A DNA stretch of 64,000 nucleotides from Parafrankia discariae (lineage in GTDB: Bacteria > Actinomycetota > Actinomycetes > Frankiales > Frankiaceae), in the NCBI RefSeq assembly GCF_000373365.1, contig NZ_KB891252.1:1-64000 (forward strand), in the 5' to 3' direction. A program made the position numbers and the translations under genes. The notes below the pieces were generated by a model. It was not told the origin of the DNA, did not search any database, and was given only the letters and a program-made list of their open reading frames with translations. Each line of letters opens with the position of its first letter. The stretch's first letter is position 1. Shown one piece after another: positions 25,512-35,319 of this stretch.

Positions 25512-25928
25512 GTGTCCGACCACTCCGCCCAGGACTCCGACCAGGACTCCCGCCGGGAGCCGGTGCCCGGGCGCCGCACCGGGCGGATATCGCTGGCCCT
25601 CGGTGTGGTCGCGCTGGTCACCAGCATCGCGGTCGTCGGCGGCGCCGTCGGGATCGCCGCGATCGTGATTGGGATGCGGGCCCGGACCCACGCCCGCCGC
25701 GGCGGGACCGGCGGCGGCCCGGGCACGGCGGGGCTGGCGCTCGGCGCCCTCTCACTGCTGGTCGCGGTCACCGTCGCCGGTGGGACGTGGGCCTTTTACG
25801 AACGGCACGGCGACGACCTGCACCGTTATCAGGAGTGCCGGCGCGAGGCGCGGTCGGCCCAGGCGCTCGACGAGTGCAGCCGCCGCTTCAGCGAGGCGTT
25901 GCGCACCGAGCCGGCCACGAAGGGCTGA
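25512..25928 (+). CDS. DUF4190-like small membrane protein
   Basis: The 138-residue protein has a charged N-terminus, then two hydrophobic segments, ISLALGVVALVTSIAVVGGA and GLALGALSLLVAVTVAGGTW, separated by a basic loop (MRARTHARRGG). This pattern, with G-AGIAAIVIG-like spacing, matches DUF4190 proteins. The outer tail (EECRREARSAQALDECSRRF-like, two Cys) is helical. Function unknown. Its 3' end overlaps the converging PerM gene by about 100 bp, which is unusual and suggests that one of the two ends is not correctly read. Confidence 0.65.
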   Translation: MSDHSAQDSDQDSRREPVPGRRTGRISLALGVVALVTSIAVVGGAVGIAAIVIGMRARTHARRGGTGGGPGTAGLALGALSLLVAVTVAGGTWAFYERHGDDLHRYQECRREARSAQALDECSRRFSEALRTEPATKG

Positions 25929-27259
25929 CCGGCCCGCCGCGCCACCAGCTCGACCAGGCAGGACACCACGACGGCCACCGCGGCCAGCTCCCCCGCGGCG
26001 GCCAGCCCCACCGACCATCCCGTCGGCCCGAAACGGCCGGAGGCCTCGCCCAGCCGACCGGCCGACAGATGCGCGGCGAGCATCATCAGCACGCCGCCGA
26101 GACCCGCCGCGGCCAGCACCGCCGCCAGCCGACGCCGGTGACTGACCTGCCCGGCGCAGCGGCGCACCGACACCGCGAGCATGATCCCGGCGACGACGGG
26201 CACCAGAGCCAGCACGAGCCAGCCGGGCCGGGGCAGCGGGCCGGGCGGCAGGGCGGCGAAGACCGGCAGGTCAGGCAGCATCGCCGGGTGCACCGCGTCC
26301 GGCCGGACGAACCCGCCGCCGGTACCGAAACCCGGGCCCAGCGTGTACGCCAGCGCCCAGACGACCAGGTTGGGAAGTACCGCGAGCTGGACGGCGGCCA
26401 GCCCGACGCCACCGACCACGCCGGTGCCCAGGCCACGGTCGGCCGCGGCGATCTCGGGCAGAGTCGCGGCCAGGACCACGGCGACCCCGAAGGCGGAGGC
26501 GCCCAGCAGCGCGGTGAACGAGGTGAACGCGGCCGCGACGGGCACCCGGACCATGCCGGGCAGGGCGCGCCAGGCCGACCGCAGCGCGCCGTAGCCGGAG
26601 AGGGCTCCGATCGACGCTCCGGTCACGCTGAAGGACAGCGCGCCCACCACGACGGTGAGGAGATCCGGGCGGGCGGCCGGCGCCGACACGGCGAGGGCGA
26701 CCAGCAGGACGAAGACCGTCTGGGTGCCGGCGACCAGCGCGACGTCGCGGCCCAGTGCTCCCCAGGGCGGCGGTGTCCCGGCCCGCGCCGAGCGGCCCGG
26801 GCGCAGACTCGACGGACGCAGGGCGGGCGGGCGCCGGCCCCGCGCCGGCGGCAGCCGTTCGAGGTTGCCGGCGGCCCGGCGGTGCGCGGCGGTCGTCGCC
26901 GCGAGGAGGGGAAGCAGCGCCAGCCCGACCGGGAGGAAGTCGACGGTCCCGCCGGGCAGGTGGATGGTGGCGCCGTGCGCGAGCAGCCAGAGGTCCGCGC
27001 CGACCCGGGCCGCGGTGTCCGGGCCGGCGGACGAGTTGGTGTCCGTTCCCCACACGACAAGCACGACGAGTTCGATGACGACCAGCCCGATGGCGCTGGT
27101 CGTGACGGCGCTGACGACTGGACGGCCGAGGCGCCGCCAGGCTCGTGGCGGCCCGCCGGCGGCCTGCTCGGAGTCGGCGGCGCCGGCAGGGTCCACGGCG
27201 GGCTCGCGCCCGCGGACGGCCCCGGTCAACGCGCCGGAGTTTCGCACGGGAGCACCCAC
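25829..27259 (-). CDS. DUF6350 / PerM-like multispanning membrane protein
   Basis: About 476 residues with many membrane helices: VSAVTTSAIGLVVIELVVLV, an outside loop with HGATIHLPGGTVDFLPVGLA, LLPLLAATTAAHRRAAG, and pairs continuing to ELAAVAVVVSCLVELVARRA. The motif near HLPGG-VDFLP-GL is characteristic of the actinobacterial DUF6350 family, some of which are annotated as cell-division protein PerM. The start is uncertain: the frame is open to 27457; GTG 27259 or 27247 gives a sensible cytoplasmic N-terminus. The last ~33 residues overlap the converging small gene and may be read-through. Confidence 0.72.
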   Translation of the reverse strand: MGAPVRNSGALTGAVRGREPAVDPAGAADSEQAAGGPPRAWRRLGRPVVSAVTTSAIGLVVIELVVLVVWGTDTNSSAGPDTAARVGADLWLLAHGATIHLPGGTVDFLPVGLALLPLLAATTAAHRRAAGNLERLPPARGRRPPALRPSSLRPGRSARAGTPPPWGALGRDVALVAGTQTVFVLLVALAVSAPAARPDLLTVVVGALSFSVTGASIGALSGYGALRSAWRALPGMVRVPVAAAFTSFTALLGASAFGVAVVLAATLPEIAAADRGLGTGVVGGVGLAAVQLAVLPNLVVWALAYTLGPGFGTGGGFVRPDAVHPAMLPDLPVFAALPPGPLPRPGWLVLALVPVVAGIMLAVSVRRCAGQVSHRRRLAAVLAAAGLGGVLMMLAAHLSAGRLGEASGRFGPTGWSVGLAAAGELAAVAVVVSCLVELVARRAGQPFVAGSVRNASLKRRLHSSSAWADRASRRHS

Positions 27260-27411
27260 GCCCGGCAGGCTCGCACGGACGGAGGACCACTTCCGGGACA
27301 ACACGCCGAGATATCCGAGAACGACCCAGGTCGGTAACAGGACACACCGGTCACGCCGTTCCGACCGGCTACGCCGGTACGCTCCCGGCCGCCGCGACCC
27401 CCACCTGGGGG

Positions 27412-27957
27412 CTAACCCGCCGCCCGCCCCGCCATCGGCGCGCGGCGCAACGCCCACACACAGGCGACGAGCTCGACCGTCGTGCCGGCGAGCCCGACGA
27501 ACAGACCGTCCCGGGCCACGCCGGGAATCGCCGGACCGCCGCCGGCCGGCAGAACGGGGTCGGCCATGGCCGGCGCCGTCAGCCAGCCGATCAGGGTCGC
27601 CACCACGGCCGTGCCCGCGACGGCGACGGCGAGCGCGGCGGTCAGCCGGGCCGGCTCCCAGCCGCGTGCGCCGTGGTGGCGGCGCCGCGCCCAGCCGAGG
27701 AACCGGTCCTGGCCGCGTGACAACACCGGGACACGCCGGGTGATCAGAGGAAGGAGGGCGCCGCCGGTCAGCGCCAGGCCGAGAACCAGGGCGAGGCGCC
27801 CGGCCGGACCGGCGTCCCAGCCGGCCGACGACGTCCCGTAGGCGCCGTCCGCCGGGGCGAACCAGGGCCGGAATCCGGAGCAGAGAACCAGCGCGCCACC
27901 AGCCAGCAGCCCGTAGGTGACCGGGCGGCCGGCGAACCGGCCGGCGGGTGGCGCCAC
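27412..27957 (-). CDS. Four-helix membrane protein, unknown function
   Basis: The 181-residue protein has hydrophobic segments VTYGLLAGGALVLCSGFRPW, GRLALVLGLALTGGALLPLI, LTAALAVAVAGTAVVATLIG and GLFVGLAGTTVELVACVWAL, with a basic loop between the second and third. No family recognised, but it resembles the membrane half of the adjacent GYGQQP-repeat protein, so the two may be related. GTG 27957 is chosen because GGAGGGGGAG precedes it. The frame stays open upstream, only as antisense of the repeat gene. Confidence 0.6.
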   Translation of the reverse strand: MAPPAGRFAGRPVTYGLLAGGALVLCSGFRPWFAPADGAYGTSSAGWDAGPAGRLALVLGLALTGGALLPLITRRVPVLSRGQDRFLGWARRRHHGARGWEPARLTAALAVAVAGTAVVATLIGWLTAPAMADPVLPAGGGPAIPGVARDGLFVGLAGTTVELVACVWALRRAPMAGRAAG

Positions 27958-28031
27958 TGGGTCTCCCCCTCCGTCACCGGCTCCCACTCCGTCACCGGCT
28001 CCCACGTCGGCGGACGTCGTCCGGCGAGGAT

Positions 28032-28919
28032 CTAGCGATCCGACGGCGGCTGACCGTACCCGGGCTGCTGGCCGTACCCGCCCTGCGGCTGCTGGCCGTA
28101 CCCGCCCTGGGGCTGCTGGCCGTAACCACCCGTGGGCGGCTGCTGGCCGTACCCACCGGCCGGCGGCTGGTCGTAGCCGGGAGGCGGCTGCTGGCCATAG
28201 CCACCCTGGGGCTGCTGGCCGTAACCACCCGTGGGCGGCTGCTGGCCGTACCCCCCCTGGGGCTGCTGGCCGTAACCACCCGTGGGCGGCTGCTGGCCGT
28301 ACCCACCGGCCGGCGGCTGCTGCTGGCCGTACCCGGTGGGCGGCTGGCCGTAGCCGGGAGGCGGCTGCTGGCCGTAGGGCTGGCCGTACCCGGCGGGCGG
28401 CTGGCCGTACGGCGGCTGCCCCTGACCCGGCCAGCCACCGGCCTGCGGCGGCTGGCCCGCGGCACCGGAACCGGAACGGAGATTCAGGACCCCGAACACG
28501 GTCTGCGCGATGGCCGCGATCAGACCGATGAACAAACCGTACGAAGCGCCACCCTCGAAACTGCTGGGAATATTCGGGTAGGCGACCCAACGGATCAGGA
28601 TCAGCAGGATCGAGAGGCCGGACGCGCCGACCAAGATCAGCGGAAGCGGAACCGGGAGCGTCGGTAGACGCAGATTGGCGACGAACGTCAGCGCCGCGGT
28701 CAGCCCCGCGACCGCGAGGATCAGGAGGATGGCGAGCCATCCCCAGAACCAGCCACCGACGTCGGTGTTCCACACGCTCACGCTGTTGGAATAGGACGAG
28801 CCGAAGAACTCGCCCTTGACCGAGTACCACGACAGGAAACTGAAGATGAACGCTACGGCGCCGGCCGCTATCACTCCGACGTCGTTGGTCGCGACGTTAC
28901 GACCACCGATCTGTACCAC
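28032..28919 (-). CDS. Membrane protein with C-terminal Gly-Tyr-Gln-Pro repeats
   Basis: About 295 residues. The N-terminal half has four hydrophobic helices: [60 protein letters not shown] and [20 protein letters not shown]. The C-terminal ~130 residues are near-perfect [13 protein letters not shown] repeats. The plan resembles the DUF5336 proteins of actinobacteria (34-kDa-antigen type), but I cannot confirm this. Gln/Tyr/Gly tails of this kind are low-complexity and can phase-separate; that is general knowledge and untested here. Start choices are GTG 28919 or 28934; neither has a clear ribosome site. Confidence 0.7.
   Translation of the reverse strand: MVQIGGRNVATNDVGVIAAGAVAFIFSFLSWYSVKGEFFGSSYSNSVSVWNTDVGGWFWGWLAILLILAVAGLTAALTFVANLRLPTLPVPLPLILVGASGLSILLILIRWVAYPNIPSSFEGGASYGLFIGLIAAIAQTVFGVLNLRSGSGAAGQPPQAGGWPGQGQPPYGQPPAGYGQPYGQQPPPGYGQPPTGYGQQQPPAGGYGQQPPTGGYGQQPQGGYGQQPPTGGYGQQPQGGYGQQPPPGYDQPPAGGYGQQPPTGGYGQQPQGGYGQQPQGGYGQQPGYGQPPSDR
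28035..28440. repeat. In-frame coding repeats (GYGQQP units)
   Basis: The segment is built from copies of a 27-33 bp unit around GGCTGCTGGCCGTA, all in frame in the minus-strand gene. The near-identity of copies at DNA level implies recent expansion or gene conversion. It is a coding minisatellite; unit lengths vary and there are no spacers of CRISPR type. Confidence 0.8.
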
Positions 28920-29083
28920 GACGGCAAACCCCACTTCGTCTGGTCGGTCGGTCGGGTGGGCCGACCATCGTCCCACAGCCCACCCTGACCACATCAGGAG
29001 TCTTACAGCAACGCCGCAAGACGGAAAGCGTTCGCGTCCGCGTCCCCGCCCCAACGACCCAAAGAACCCCTGGACCGCCCGAC

Positions 29084-29121
29084 GCGGGGGCCTTCCCCCA
29101 GCTCAGAGGAAGACCCCCCGC
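29084..29121 (-). terminator. Terminator-like hairpin after sucD
   Basis: GCGGGGGCCTTCC (29084-29096) pairs with GGAAGACCCCCCGC (29108-29121) with one mismatch or bulge. It sits eight bases beyond the sucD stop on the downstream side. Confidence 0.55.
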
Positions 29122-29129
29122 GAACAGAG

Positions 29130-30002
29130 CTACAACGACCGCATGATGTCAGCCATCAGCCGCGCGGTTTCGGTTGGGGTCTTGCCGACACGCACGCCGG
29201 CCTTCTCGAGGGCCTCCTTCTTCGCCTGCGCGGTGCCCGAGGAGCCCGAGACGATCGCGCCGGCGTGGCCCATGGTCTTGCCCTCCGGCGCGGTGAACCC
29301 GGCGACGTAACCCACGACGGGCTTCGTCACGTGCGCGTCGATGTGGGCCGCGGCGCGCTCTTCCGCGTCACCGCCGATCTCACCGATCATGACGATGGCG
29401 TCGGTGCCCGGGTCGGCCTGGAACGCGTCGAGGGCGTCGATGTGCGTGGTCCCGATGACCGGGTCACCGCCGATGCCGACACAGGTCGAGAAACCGAACT
29501 CACGCAGCTCGTACATCATCTGGTAGGTCAGCGTGCCGCTCTTGCTGACCAGGCCGATCCGCCCACCCGGCGTGATGTCGGCGGGGATGATGCCGGCGTT
29601 GGAGACGCCCGGGCTGGCGATTCCGGGGCAGTTCGGCCCGATGATCCGGGTCGTGCCCTTGGACTGCGAGTAGGCGAAGAACTCGGTCGTGTCGTGCACC
29701 GGCACGCCCTCGGTGATGACGACGGCGAGCGGGATCGCGGCGTCGATCGCCTCGAGCGCGGCGTCCTTGGTGAACCTCGGCGGAACGAAGATCACTGAGA
29801 CGTTCGCGCCGGTCTCGGCCATGGCGTCGGCCACCGAACCGAAGACCGGGACCCCCTCGACCTGCTGGCCGACCTTGCGCGCGTTCACGCCGGCGACGAC
29901 CTTGGTGCCCGCCGCCAGCATCCGCCGGGTGTGCTTGCTGCCCTCGCCACCGGTGATGCCCTGCACCACCACGCGGCTGTTCTCGTCAAGCCAGATTGCC
30001 AT
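29130..30002 (-). CDS. sucD: Succinyl-CoA synthetase alpha subunit
   Basis: The 290-residue subunit binds CoA and carries the phospho-histidine. Visible motifs: [20 protein letters not shown], the CoA-binding Rossmann start, [31 protein letters not shown], and [16 protein letters not shown] with the active His. It forms a heterotetramer with SucC and makes ATP (or GTP) and succinate from succinyl-CoA in the TCA cycle. It starts with ATG 22 bp after the sucC stop, with GGAGG in front. Confidence 0.97.
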   Translation of the reverse strand: MAIWLDENSRVVVQGITGGEGSKHTRRMLAAGTKVVAGVNARKVGQQVEGVPVFGSVADAMAETGANVSVIFVPPRFTKDAALEAIDAAIPLAVVITEGVPVHDTTEFFAYSQSKGTTRIIGPNCPGIASPGVSNAGIIPADITPGGRIGLVSKSGTLTYQMMYELREFGFSTCVGIGGDPVIGTTHIDALDAFQADPGTDAIVMIGEIGGDAEERAAAHIDAHVTKPVVGYVAGFTAPEGKTMGHAGAIVSGSSGTAQAKKEALEKAGVRVGKTPTETARLMADIMRSL

Positions 30003-30024
30003 CGGTTGTGTCCTCCGACCCAGG

Positions 30025-31191
30025 TCAGGCCGCGGCCGCGGCGAGCTCGGCGGCGAGCTTCGCCGCGCCGTCCATCGTGTCCACCGGCTTGACCACCGAG
30101 AGGTTGGCCTCCTTCAGGATCCGGCGGCCCTCCTCGGCGTTGTTGCCGTCGAGACGCACCACCAGCGGGGTGGTGACGTCCCCGACGATGGCGAGCGCCT
30201 GCACGATGCCGTTCGCGACGGCGTCGCAGGCCGTGATCCCGCCGAAGATGTTGACGAAGACGCTCTTCACGGCCGGGTCGCTCAGGATGATCGACAGACC
30301 GTTCGCCATCACCTCGGCCGAGGCCCCGCCGCCGATGTCGAGGAAGTTCGCCGGCCGCTGGCCACCGAACTCCTCACCGGCGTAGGTCACGACGTCCAGC
30401 GTCGACATGACGAGGCCGGCACCGTTGCCGATGATCCCGACCTGGCCCTCGAGCTTGACGTAGTTGAGGCCCTTCTCCTTGGCCTTCTGCTCCAGCGGGT
30501 CGACCGCGGCGACGTCGACGAGCTCGGCGTTCTCCGGGTGCCGGAAGTCCGCGTTCTCGTCCAGGCTCACCTTGCCGTCGAGCGCGATGACCTTGCCGTC
30601 GCCGGTCAGGATGAGCGGGTTCACCTCGACCAGCGTGGCGTCGGCCTTGACGAACACCTCCCACAGCTTCGCCAGCAGCGCGGACGCGCCCTCGAGGGCG
30701 GCCTCCGGCAGCTTGGCCGCGACGGCGATCTCGCGGGCCTTCGCCGCGTCCACGCCGGTCAGCGGGTCGATGTGGATGCGCGCGAGCGCCTCGGGGTTGG
30801 TGGCCGCCACCTCCTCGATCTCCATGCCGCCCTCACGGGAGGCCATGGCGAGGAACGTACGGTTCGCCCGGTCGAGCAGGAAGGAGGCGTAGTACTCCTC
30901 CGCGATGTTGCTGGCCTGCTCGACGAGGACGGAGTGGACCGTGTGGCCCTTGATGTCCATCCCCAGGATCGCCGACGCCTTCTCGAACGCGTCGTCGGGC
31001 CCGTCGGCGACCTTCACGCCACCAGCCTTGCCGCGGCCTCCGGCCTTGACCTGAGCCTTGACGACCACCTTGCCGCCGAGCTCGGTCGCGATCTCACGTG
31101 CCTGTTGGGGGGTTGTGGCAATCTTCCCGGTGGGTACCGGTACGCCATGTTCGGCGAAAAGCTTCTTCGCCTGGTATTCGAAGAGATCCAC
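30025..31191 (-). CDS. sucC: Succinyl-CoA synthetase beta subunit
   Basis: The 388-residue subunit has an ATP-grasp domain: [20 protein letters not shown] at the start, [20 protein letters not shown] for nucleotide binding, [20 protein letters not shown] with Mg ligands, then the C-terminal ligase/CoA domain ([40 protein letters not shown]). GTG 31191 is the start. It is the first gene of the sucCD operon. Confidence 0.97.
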   Translation of the reverse strand: MDLFEYQAKKLFAEHGVPVPTGKIATTPQQAREIATELGGKVVVKAQVKAGGRGKAGGVKVADGPDDAFEKASAILGMDIKGHTVHSVLVEQASNIAEEYYASFLLDRANRTFLAMASREGGMEIEEVAATNPEALARIHIDPLTGVDAAKAREIAVAAKLPEAALEGASALLAKLWEVFVKADATLVEVNPLILTGDGKVIALDGKVSLDENADFRHPENAELVDVAAVDPLEQKAKEKGLNYVKLEGQVGIIGNGAGLVMSTLDVVTYAGEEFGGQRPANFLDIGGGASAEVMANGLSIILSDPAVKSVFVNIFGGITACDAVANGIVQALAIVGDVTTPLVVRLDGNNAEEGRRILKEANLSVVKPVDTMDGAAKLAAELAAAAA

Positions 31192-31658
31192 GGTCCGTCC
31201 AGTCGGATGCGGTCGGTCAGGGGATGCACAGAACGCCTGCGAGCCTACTGACGAGGTCGTTGGGACGCTCGGCGCCGGCCGGTGACCCAGAGTTGATCCC
31301 CGTCACCTCCGCCGTGGGCACCGACCGGCCCCGCACCCCCGCCCCGCACCCGTCCGCCGGGTCGGCCGGGGCGCTTTCGTGCCAGCGCCTCTTCGCGCGG
31401 AACCCTTGCCAGGAGTGCGGGTTTCGCCTCTTTTCGTGCCGCGGACGGCCCGGGAGGCCGGCAACCGCAGGGACGCGTCGGGGCGACACTCCCCGTGGCG
31501 GACCGTTACCGGCCCCGCGCGCGGGCGCACCGGCCTCGATTTCCCACCGCGACGAGGCGCCCAGATATGTCCGATCTCACACAGCCACGGGGAACACTGA
31601 TCAGCTCACGGAGGAGGTACCGGCCACGCGGGCCGTTCCGTTTCCGCGGAGAAGCTCC
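31192..31658. other. Intergenic region upstream of sucC
   Basis: About 470 bp between the kinase gene end and the sucC start, both on the minus strand. It should carry the sucCD promoter and the kinase terminator. No gene could be supported on either strand. Confidence 0.4.
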
Positions 31659-33461
31659 TCAGAAAATGAGCCACACCAGGGCCCCGATCACCGCGGTCGT
31701 GGCAATGCCGAGCCAACCCAGGCCGATGCCCACCGTCGCGGCGAGCGAGCCCCGCTGGCCCCGGCGCCGGATCTGCAGCCGCCCCGCATAGCCCAGCCCC
31801 ACCGCCGCGACACTGCCGAGGCCGAAGATCCACAGGATGCCCAGGGCCAGCGACAGCAGCGCGCAGGTGTTCCACCGCTCGAAGGGCCCGGAACCCTGGC
31901 CGGCGCGGCGGGGGGTCGGCGAACGTCCGCCGGCGGCCGACGGCCGGCCCAGCCCGGCTCCGACCTGCCCGGTCGGCCCGATGGGTGGCGGGTACCCGGC
32001 GGGCGCCTCCGGCACGGCCGCGGGCGCCGCGGGCACGGCGGGGCCGCCCGGCCGCGCCTGGGCGTAGCCGCTCGGTACCGGGAATGGCGCCGGCCCCGCC
32101 GAGGTACGTCCCGGCTGGTAAGGCGGCGGCGCCGGATCCGCTCCGGACGCCGGCCGGCCGGGCGCCGCCGCACCCCGGGCCGGCCATGCCCGCGGGTCGG
32201 GCGGACCCGCCGGCGGCACCGGGTCGGCCGGGCGGTAGGTGGATTCGCCGTCAGCCCGCTCGCCCGGCTGGCCGGGGCCGCCCGGCCCACGCCGCGCCAG
32301 ACCGGGACCGGAGGTCGCGCGGAACGCCGAGGCCGGCGGAGGCGGACCCACCGGACCCGACGCGGTGGGCGGCGAGGGCGACGACCGCCCCGGCCCCGGG
32401 GAGACCCCCGGCAGCCAGGCGGGCCCCGGCGAGTTGGCCCAGCCGGATGGGCTGGAGCGCGCCGACCCGCCCGAACCCGACCCACCCGCCGGAACCGACG
32501 GCCCGGTGGGCGGCGGCGCTGCGGGCGGGAAGCCGGCGGGCCGGGCGGCCGGGCGCGCGGCCACGGCCGGCGGCGTCCCGAAAGCCGGCGACGGCCCCGT
32601 CCAGGTCTGTTCCAGAACGGATCCCGCGGCCGCGTCGGCGTCGGTGACGCTGTGAACCTCATGCCCGACGAGCGCGGCCAGCAGGCTGGACGCCCCCGGC
32701 CGCTCGCGCGGCGCCTTGGCCAGGGCCTGGCCGACCAGGCCGCGCAGCTGGGGCGGAACCGCGTCGAGATCGGGTTCGTCGCGCTGGACGCGCTGCGCCA
32801 GCAGGTCAGGAGCATCGGCGTGGAACGGGTGCCGGCCGGTCGCGGCGTAGGTGACGCAGCTCGCCCAGGCGAAGACGTCCGCCGCGGTACCGGCCGACTC
32901 ACCGCGCATCTGCTCCGGCGCCATCCACGCCAGGGTGCCGATGACATGACCGGTCCTGGTCAAAGTGGCGCTGTCGGTGAGCTGCGCGATGCCGAAGTCG
33001 ATGACCTTGGGGCCGTCCCAGGCGAGCAGGATGTTCGACGGCTTCAGGTCACGGTGCACGACCCCCGCCGCGTGGATGGCGACCAGCGCGTCGGCGAGGC
33101 CGACGGCCAGCCCGCGCACCAGGTGTGCCTCCAGCCGCCCCCGGCGCCGGACGGCGTCGGCCAGGCTGACGCCCTCGACGTACTCGGTCACCATCCACGG
33201 CTGGGAGGCGCTCGTGTCCGCGTCCAGCACGCTGGCCACGGCACCGCCCCGGACCCGCAGCGCGGCCCGGACCTCACGCTCGAAGCGGGACCGGAACTCG
33301 TCGTCCTCGGACAGCTCGGCGGCGGCCACCTTCACCGCGACCGGTTCGGAGCCGGGGGCGAAGCCGAGGTAGACGGTGCCCATCCCGCCGGCACCGATCC
33401 GGTTGTGGAGCCGGTACCGGCCGACCTGCCTCGGGTCGTCGTCCGTCAGCGGTGTGAGCAT
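31659..33461 (-). CDS. Serine/threonine protein kinase (PknB-like) with C-terminal membrane helices
   Basis: The 600-residue protein has a full Hanks kinase domain: IGAGGMGTVYLG (Gly loop 22-33), AVK with Lys44, HRDLKPSN at 136-143 (catalytic Asp), DFG at 155-157, and GTLAWMAPEQMRG in the activation segment. A ~250-residue Pro/Gly-rich linker follows, then two hydrophobic segments (CALLSLALGILWIFGLGSVA, VGIGLGWLGIATTAVIGALV) with DUF4190-like spacing, which anchor it in the membrane. There is no PASTA domain, so the extracellular signal, if any, differs from PknB. ATG 33461 has GAGGGGAG before it. Confidence 0.92.
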   Translation of the reverse strand: MLTPLTDDDPRQVGRYRLHNRIGAGGMGTVYLGFAPGSEPVAVKVAAAELSEDDEFRSRFEREVRAALRVRGGAVASVLDADTSASQPWMVTEYVEGVSLADAVRRRGRLEAHLVRGLAVGLADALVAIHAAGVVHRDLKPSNILLAWDGPKVIDFGIAQLTDSATLTRTGHVIGTLAWMAPEQMRGESAGTAADVFAWASCVTYAATGRHPFHADAPDLLAQRVQRDEPDLDAVPPQLRGLVGQALAKAPRERPGASSLLAALVGHEVHSVTDADAAAGSVLEQTWTGPSPAFGTPPAVAARPAARPAGFPPAAPPPTGPSVPAGGSGSGGSARSSPSGWANSPGPAWLPGVSPGPGRSSPSPPTASGPVGPPPPASAFRATSGPGLARRGPGGPGQPGERADGESTYRPADPVPPAGPPDPRAWPARGAAAPGRPASGADPAPPPYQPGRTSAGPAPFPVPSGYAQARPGGPAVPAAPAAVPEAPAGYPPPIGPTGQVGAGLGRPSAAGGRSPTPRRAGQGSGPFERWNTCALLSLALGILWIFGLGSVAAVGLGYAGRLQIRRRGQRGSLAATVGIGLGWLGIATTAVIGALVWLIF

Positions 33462-33768
33462 GACTCCCCTCGGCCGGCCGGGCGCCGTGTGACCGCTCCA
33501 CCAACAGAGCACACAAGACTATTCCGCACCTTATGACGCACGGCCGACGGGTCGACGACAGCGGGCGACAGCGGGACCGCACCCCGCCGACCTGGACCGC
33601 GCGCCACCGGTGTCCGGCACCGGTGTCCGGCACCGGACGACCCCGTGTCCCGGCGGGGACGGGCAGACCGGTCGGCCGTCGCGCGCCGACGGCCGACGGG
33701 GGCGGCCGAACGAGCGATCCCACACGTCACAGCACCGCCGGCGCCGATCGAGGCGAGGATCTGTAGCC
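33462..33768. other. Divergent intergenic region, kinase / carboxyltransferase
   Basis: About 307 bp between divergent genes, containing the duplicated CGGTGTCCGGCAC (33610-33635). Promoters are expected but not resolvable. Confidence 0.4.
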
Positions 33769-35319
33769 ATGGCTGAGCGCGATTCCACCGCGACGGACCG
33801 GGACTGGCGGGCCGCCGTCCTGGCTGATGTCGTCCGCCGGCCCGCCGGCGCCGGCACGCCCAACCGCCTCGGCTGGCCGGGTTACGACGGGCGTCCCGCG
33901 CTGTGGTGGGGCACCGGTCCGGTCGCGGGCGTGGACGCCGTCGTCGCGGTCTGGGACTTCTCGGTCAACGGGGGCAGCTTCGGGGAGGCCGACGCGGGCG
34001 CGTTCACGGATGCGGCGGCGGCGGCCGTCGCCGGGCGGCGGCCGCTGGTGTCGCTCGTGCGCAGCGGTGGGACGCGGCTGCAGGAGGGCGTGGCCGGGCT
34101 GGTGGGGCTGGCCCGGGTGTCCCTCGCGCTCGCCGAGCTCGCCGCGGCGGGCCTGCCTCACATCGCCGTCTCGGACCAGCCGACGACCGGCGGCATGTGG
34201 GTCACGGTGGGCTCCCGGGCCGATCTGCGGTGCGCCGTGCTGGGCGCGACGGTGGGGTTCGCCGGGCCCCGGGTGGTGGCCGCGGTCACCGGCGAGACTC
34301 CCCCGGCCGGCGCCAGCCACACCGCGGCGGCCGCCCAGGCCGCCGGGCTGGTGGACGCGGCCGTCGCACCGGCGGCCGTGGCCTCGTGGCTGCGGCGCGC
34401 GTTGGACGCGGTGGCTCTGCCCGCCCATGTCCTGGCCGCCGCGCGCACACCGGACCGGCCCGCGGCGACCGGCGGCGGCGACCAGACCGGCGACGACAGC
34501 CGGACCAGCGGCGCCGGCGACCAGACCGGCGACGACAGCGGTGGGAGCGGGACCGGGGCCGGGACAGCGCCGGTTCGCGGCGGTTGGGAGCAGGTCCTCG
34601 CCGCCCGCACCGGTCAGCGCAGACCCGCGGGCGACATCCTGGACGATCTGCTCCCCGACGGGGTGGACCTGTCCGGTCCGGACCGGACAGTGCGCGCCCG
34701 GGTCGGCCGGCTGGCCGGGACGCCCGGTACCGGCGGGCCCGGGCCACACGCGGTGGGGTTCGCGTTGGCGGCCCGCCGTGGCGGCGCCCCGGGGCCGGCC
34801 GGGTACCGACTGCTCGCGCGGGCCGCGGGCCTCGCCAGCCGGCTGGGCCTGCCACTCGTGACGCTGGTCGACACTCCGGGGGCGGAGTGCGGGCCGGCGG
34901 CCGAGGCGGGTGGCATCGCGGCCGAGATCGGCGCGGCGATGGCGGAGGTGCTCGGCTGCGCGTCACCGACACTCTCCGTGATCGTCGGCGAGGGCGGCTC
35001 CGGCGGAGCCCTGGCGGCGTGCTGTACCGACGTGGTCCTGATGTCGCCGGACGGCTACGTCACCGCCCTGTCCCCAGAGGGCACGGCCACCACCTTGCGG
35101 ATCGGGCTCGACCAGGCCGCGGACACCGCGGGGCTGCGCCCGTCGGACCTGGTCAGCCTGGGTTTCGCCGATGGCGTCCTCCCGGCGGACGACACCGATC
35201 TGCCTGGTCTGGCACACCGGGTGACCGCGGCGCTGACCGAGTTGACGATGCGCGACAACGCTGTCCGTCTTCGCCAACGAAAGGCAAAATGGTCGACAGG
35301 ATTGGATGGCTTTCTGTAA
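33769..35319 (+). CDS. Acyl-CoA carboxylase carboxyltransferase, beta-alpha fusion
   Basis: The 516-residue protein joins two crotonase-fold halves. The N-terminal half (VAVWDFSVNGGSFGEADAGA, LVSLVRSGGTRLQEGVAGLV) is AccD-like; the C-terminal half (PLVTLVDTPGAECGPAAEAG, IVGEGGSGGALAACCTDVVL) is AccA-like with the oxyanion Gly pair. It would transfer CO2 from carboxy-biotin to an acyl-CoA. The AccD zinc ribbon is absent. A ~50-residue Gly/Asp-rich linker with GDDS repeats joins the halves. No biotin carboxylase or BCCP gene is in the window. It overlaps the downstream lipase gene by 14 bases. Confidence 0.88.
   Translation: MAERDSTATDRDWRAAVLADVVRRPAGAGTPNRLGWPGYDGRPALWWGTGPVAGVDAVVAVWDFSVNGGSFGEADAGAFTDAAAAAVAGRRPLVSLVRSGGTRLQEGVAGLVGLARVSLALAELAAAGLPHIAVSDQPTTGGMWVTVGSRADLRCAVLGATVGFAGPRVVAAVTGETPPAGASHTAAAAQAAGLVDAAVAPAAVASWLRRALDAVALPAHVLAAARTPDRPAATGGGDQTGDDSRTSGAGDQTGDDSGGSGTGAGTAPVRGGWEQVLAARTGQRRPAGDILDDLLPDGVDLSGPDRTVRARVGRLAGTPGTGGPGPHAVGFALAARRGGAPGPAGYRLLARAAGLASRLGLPLVTLVDTPGAECGPAAEAGGIAAEIGAAMAEVLGCASPTLSVIVGEGGSGGALAACCTDVVLMSPDGYVTALSPEGTATTLRIGLDQAADTAGLRPSDLVSLGFADGVLPADDTDLPGLAHRVTAALTELTMRDNAVRLRQRKAKWSTGLDGFL

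Noticed and set aside
28035-28440. CRISPR-like array of short near-identical units
   Set aside because: The units have no unique spacers, vary in length by multiples of three and are in frame in a membrane protein gene.
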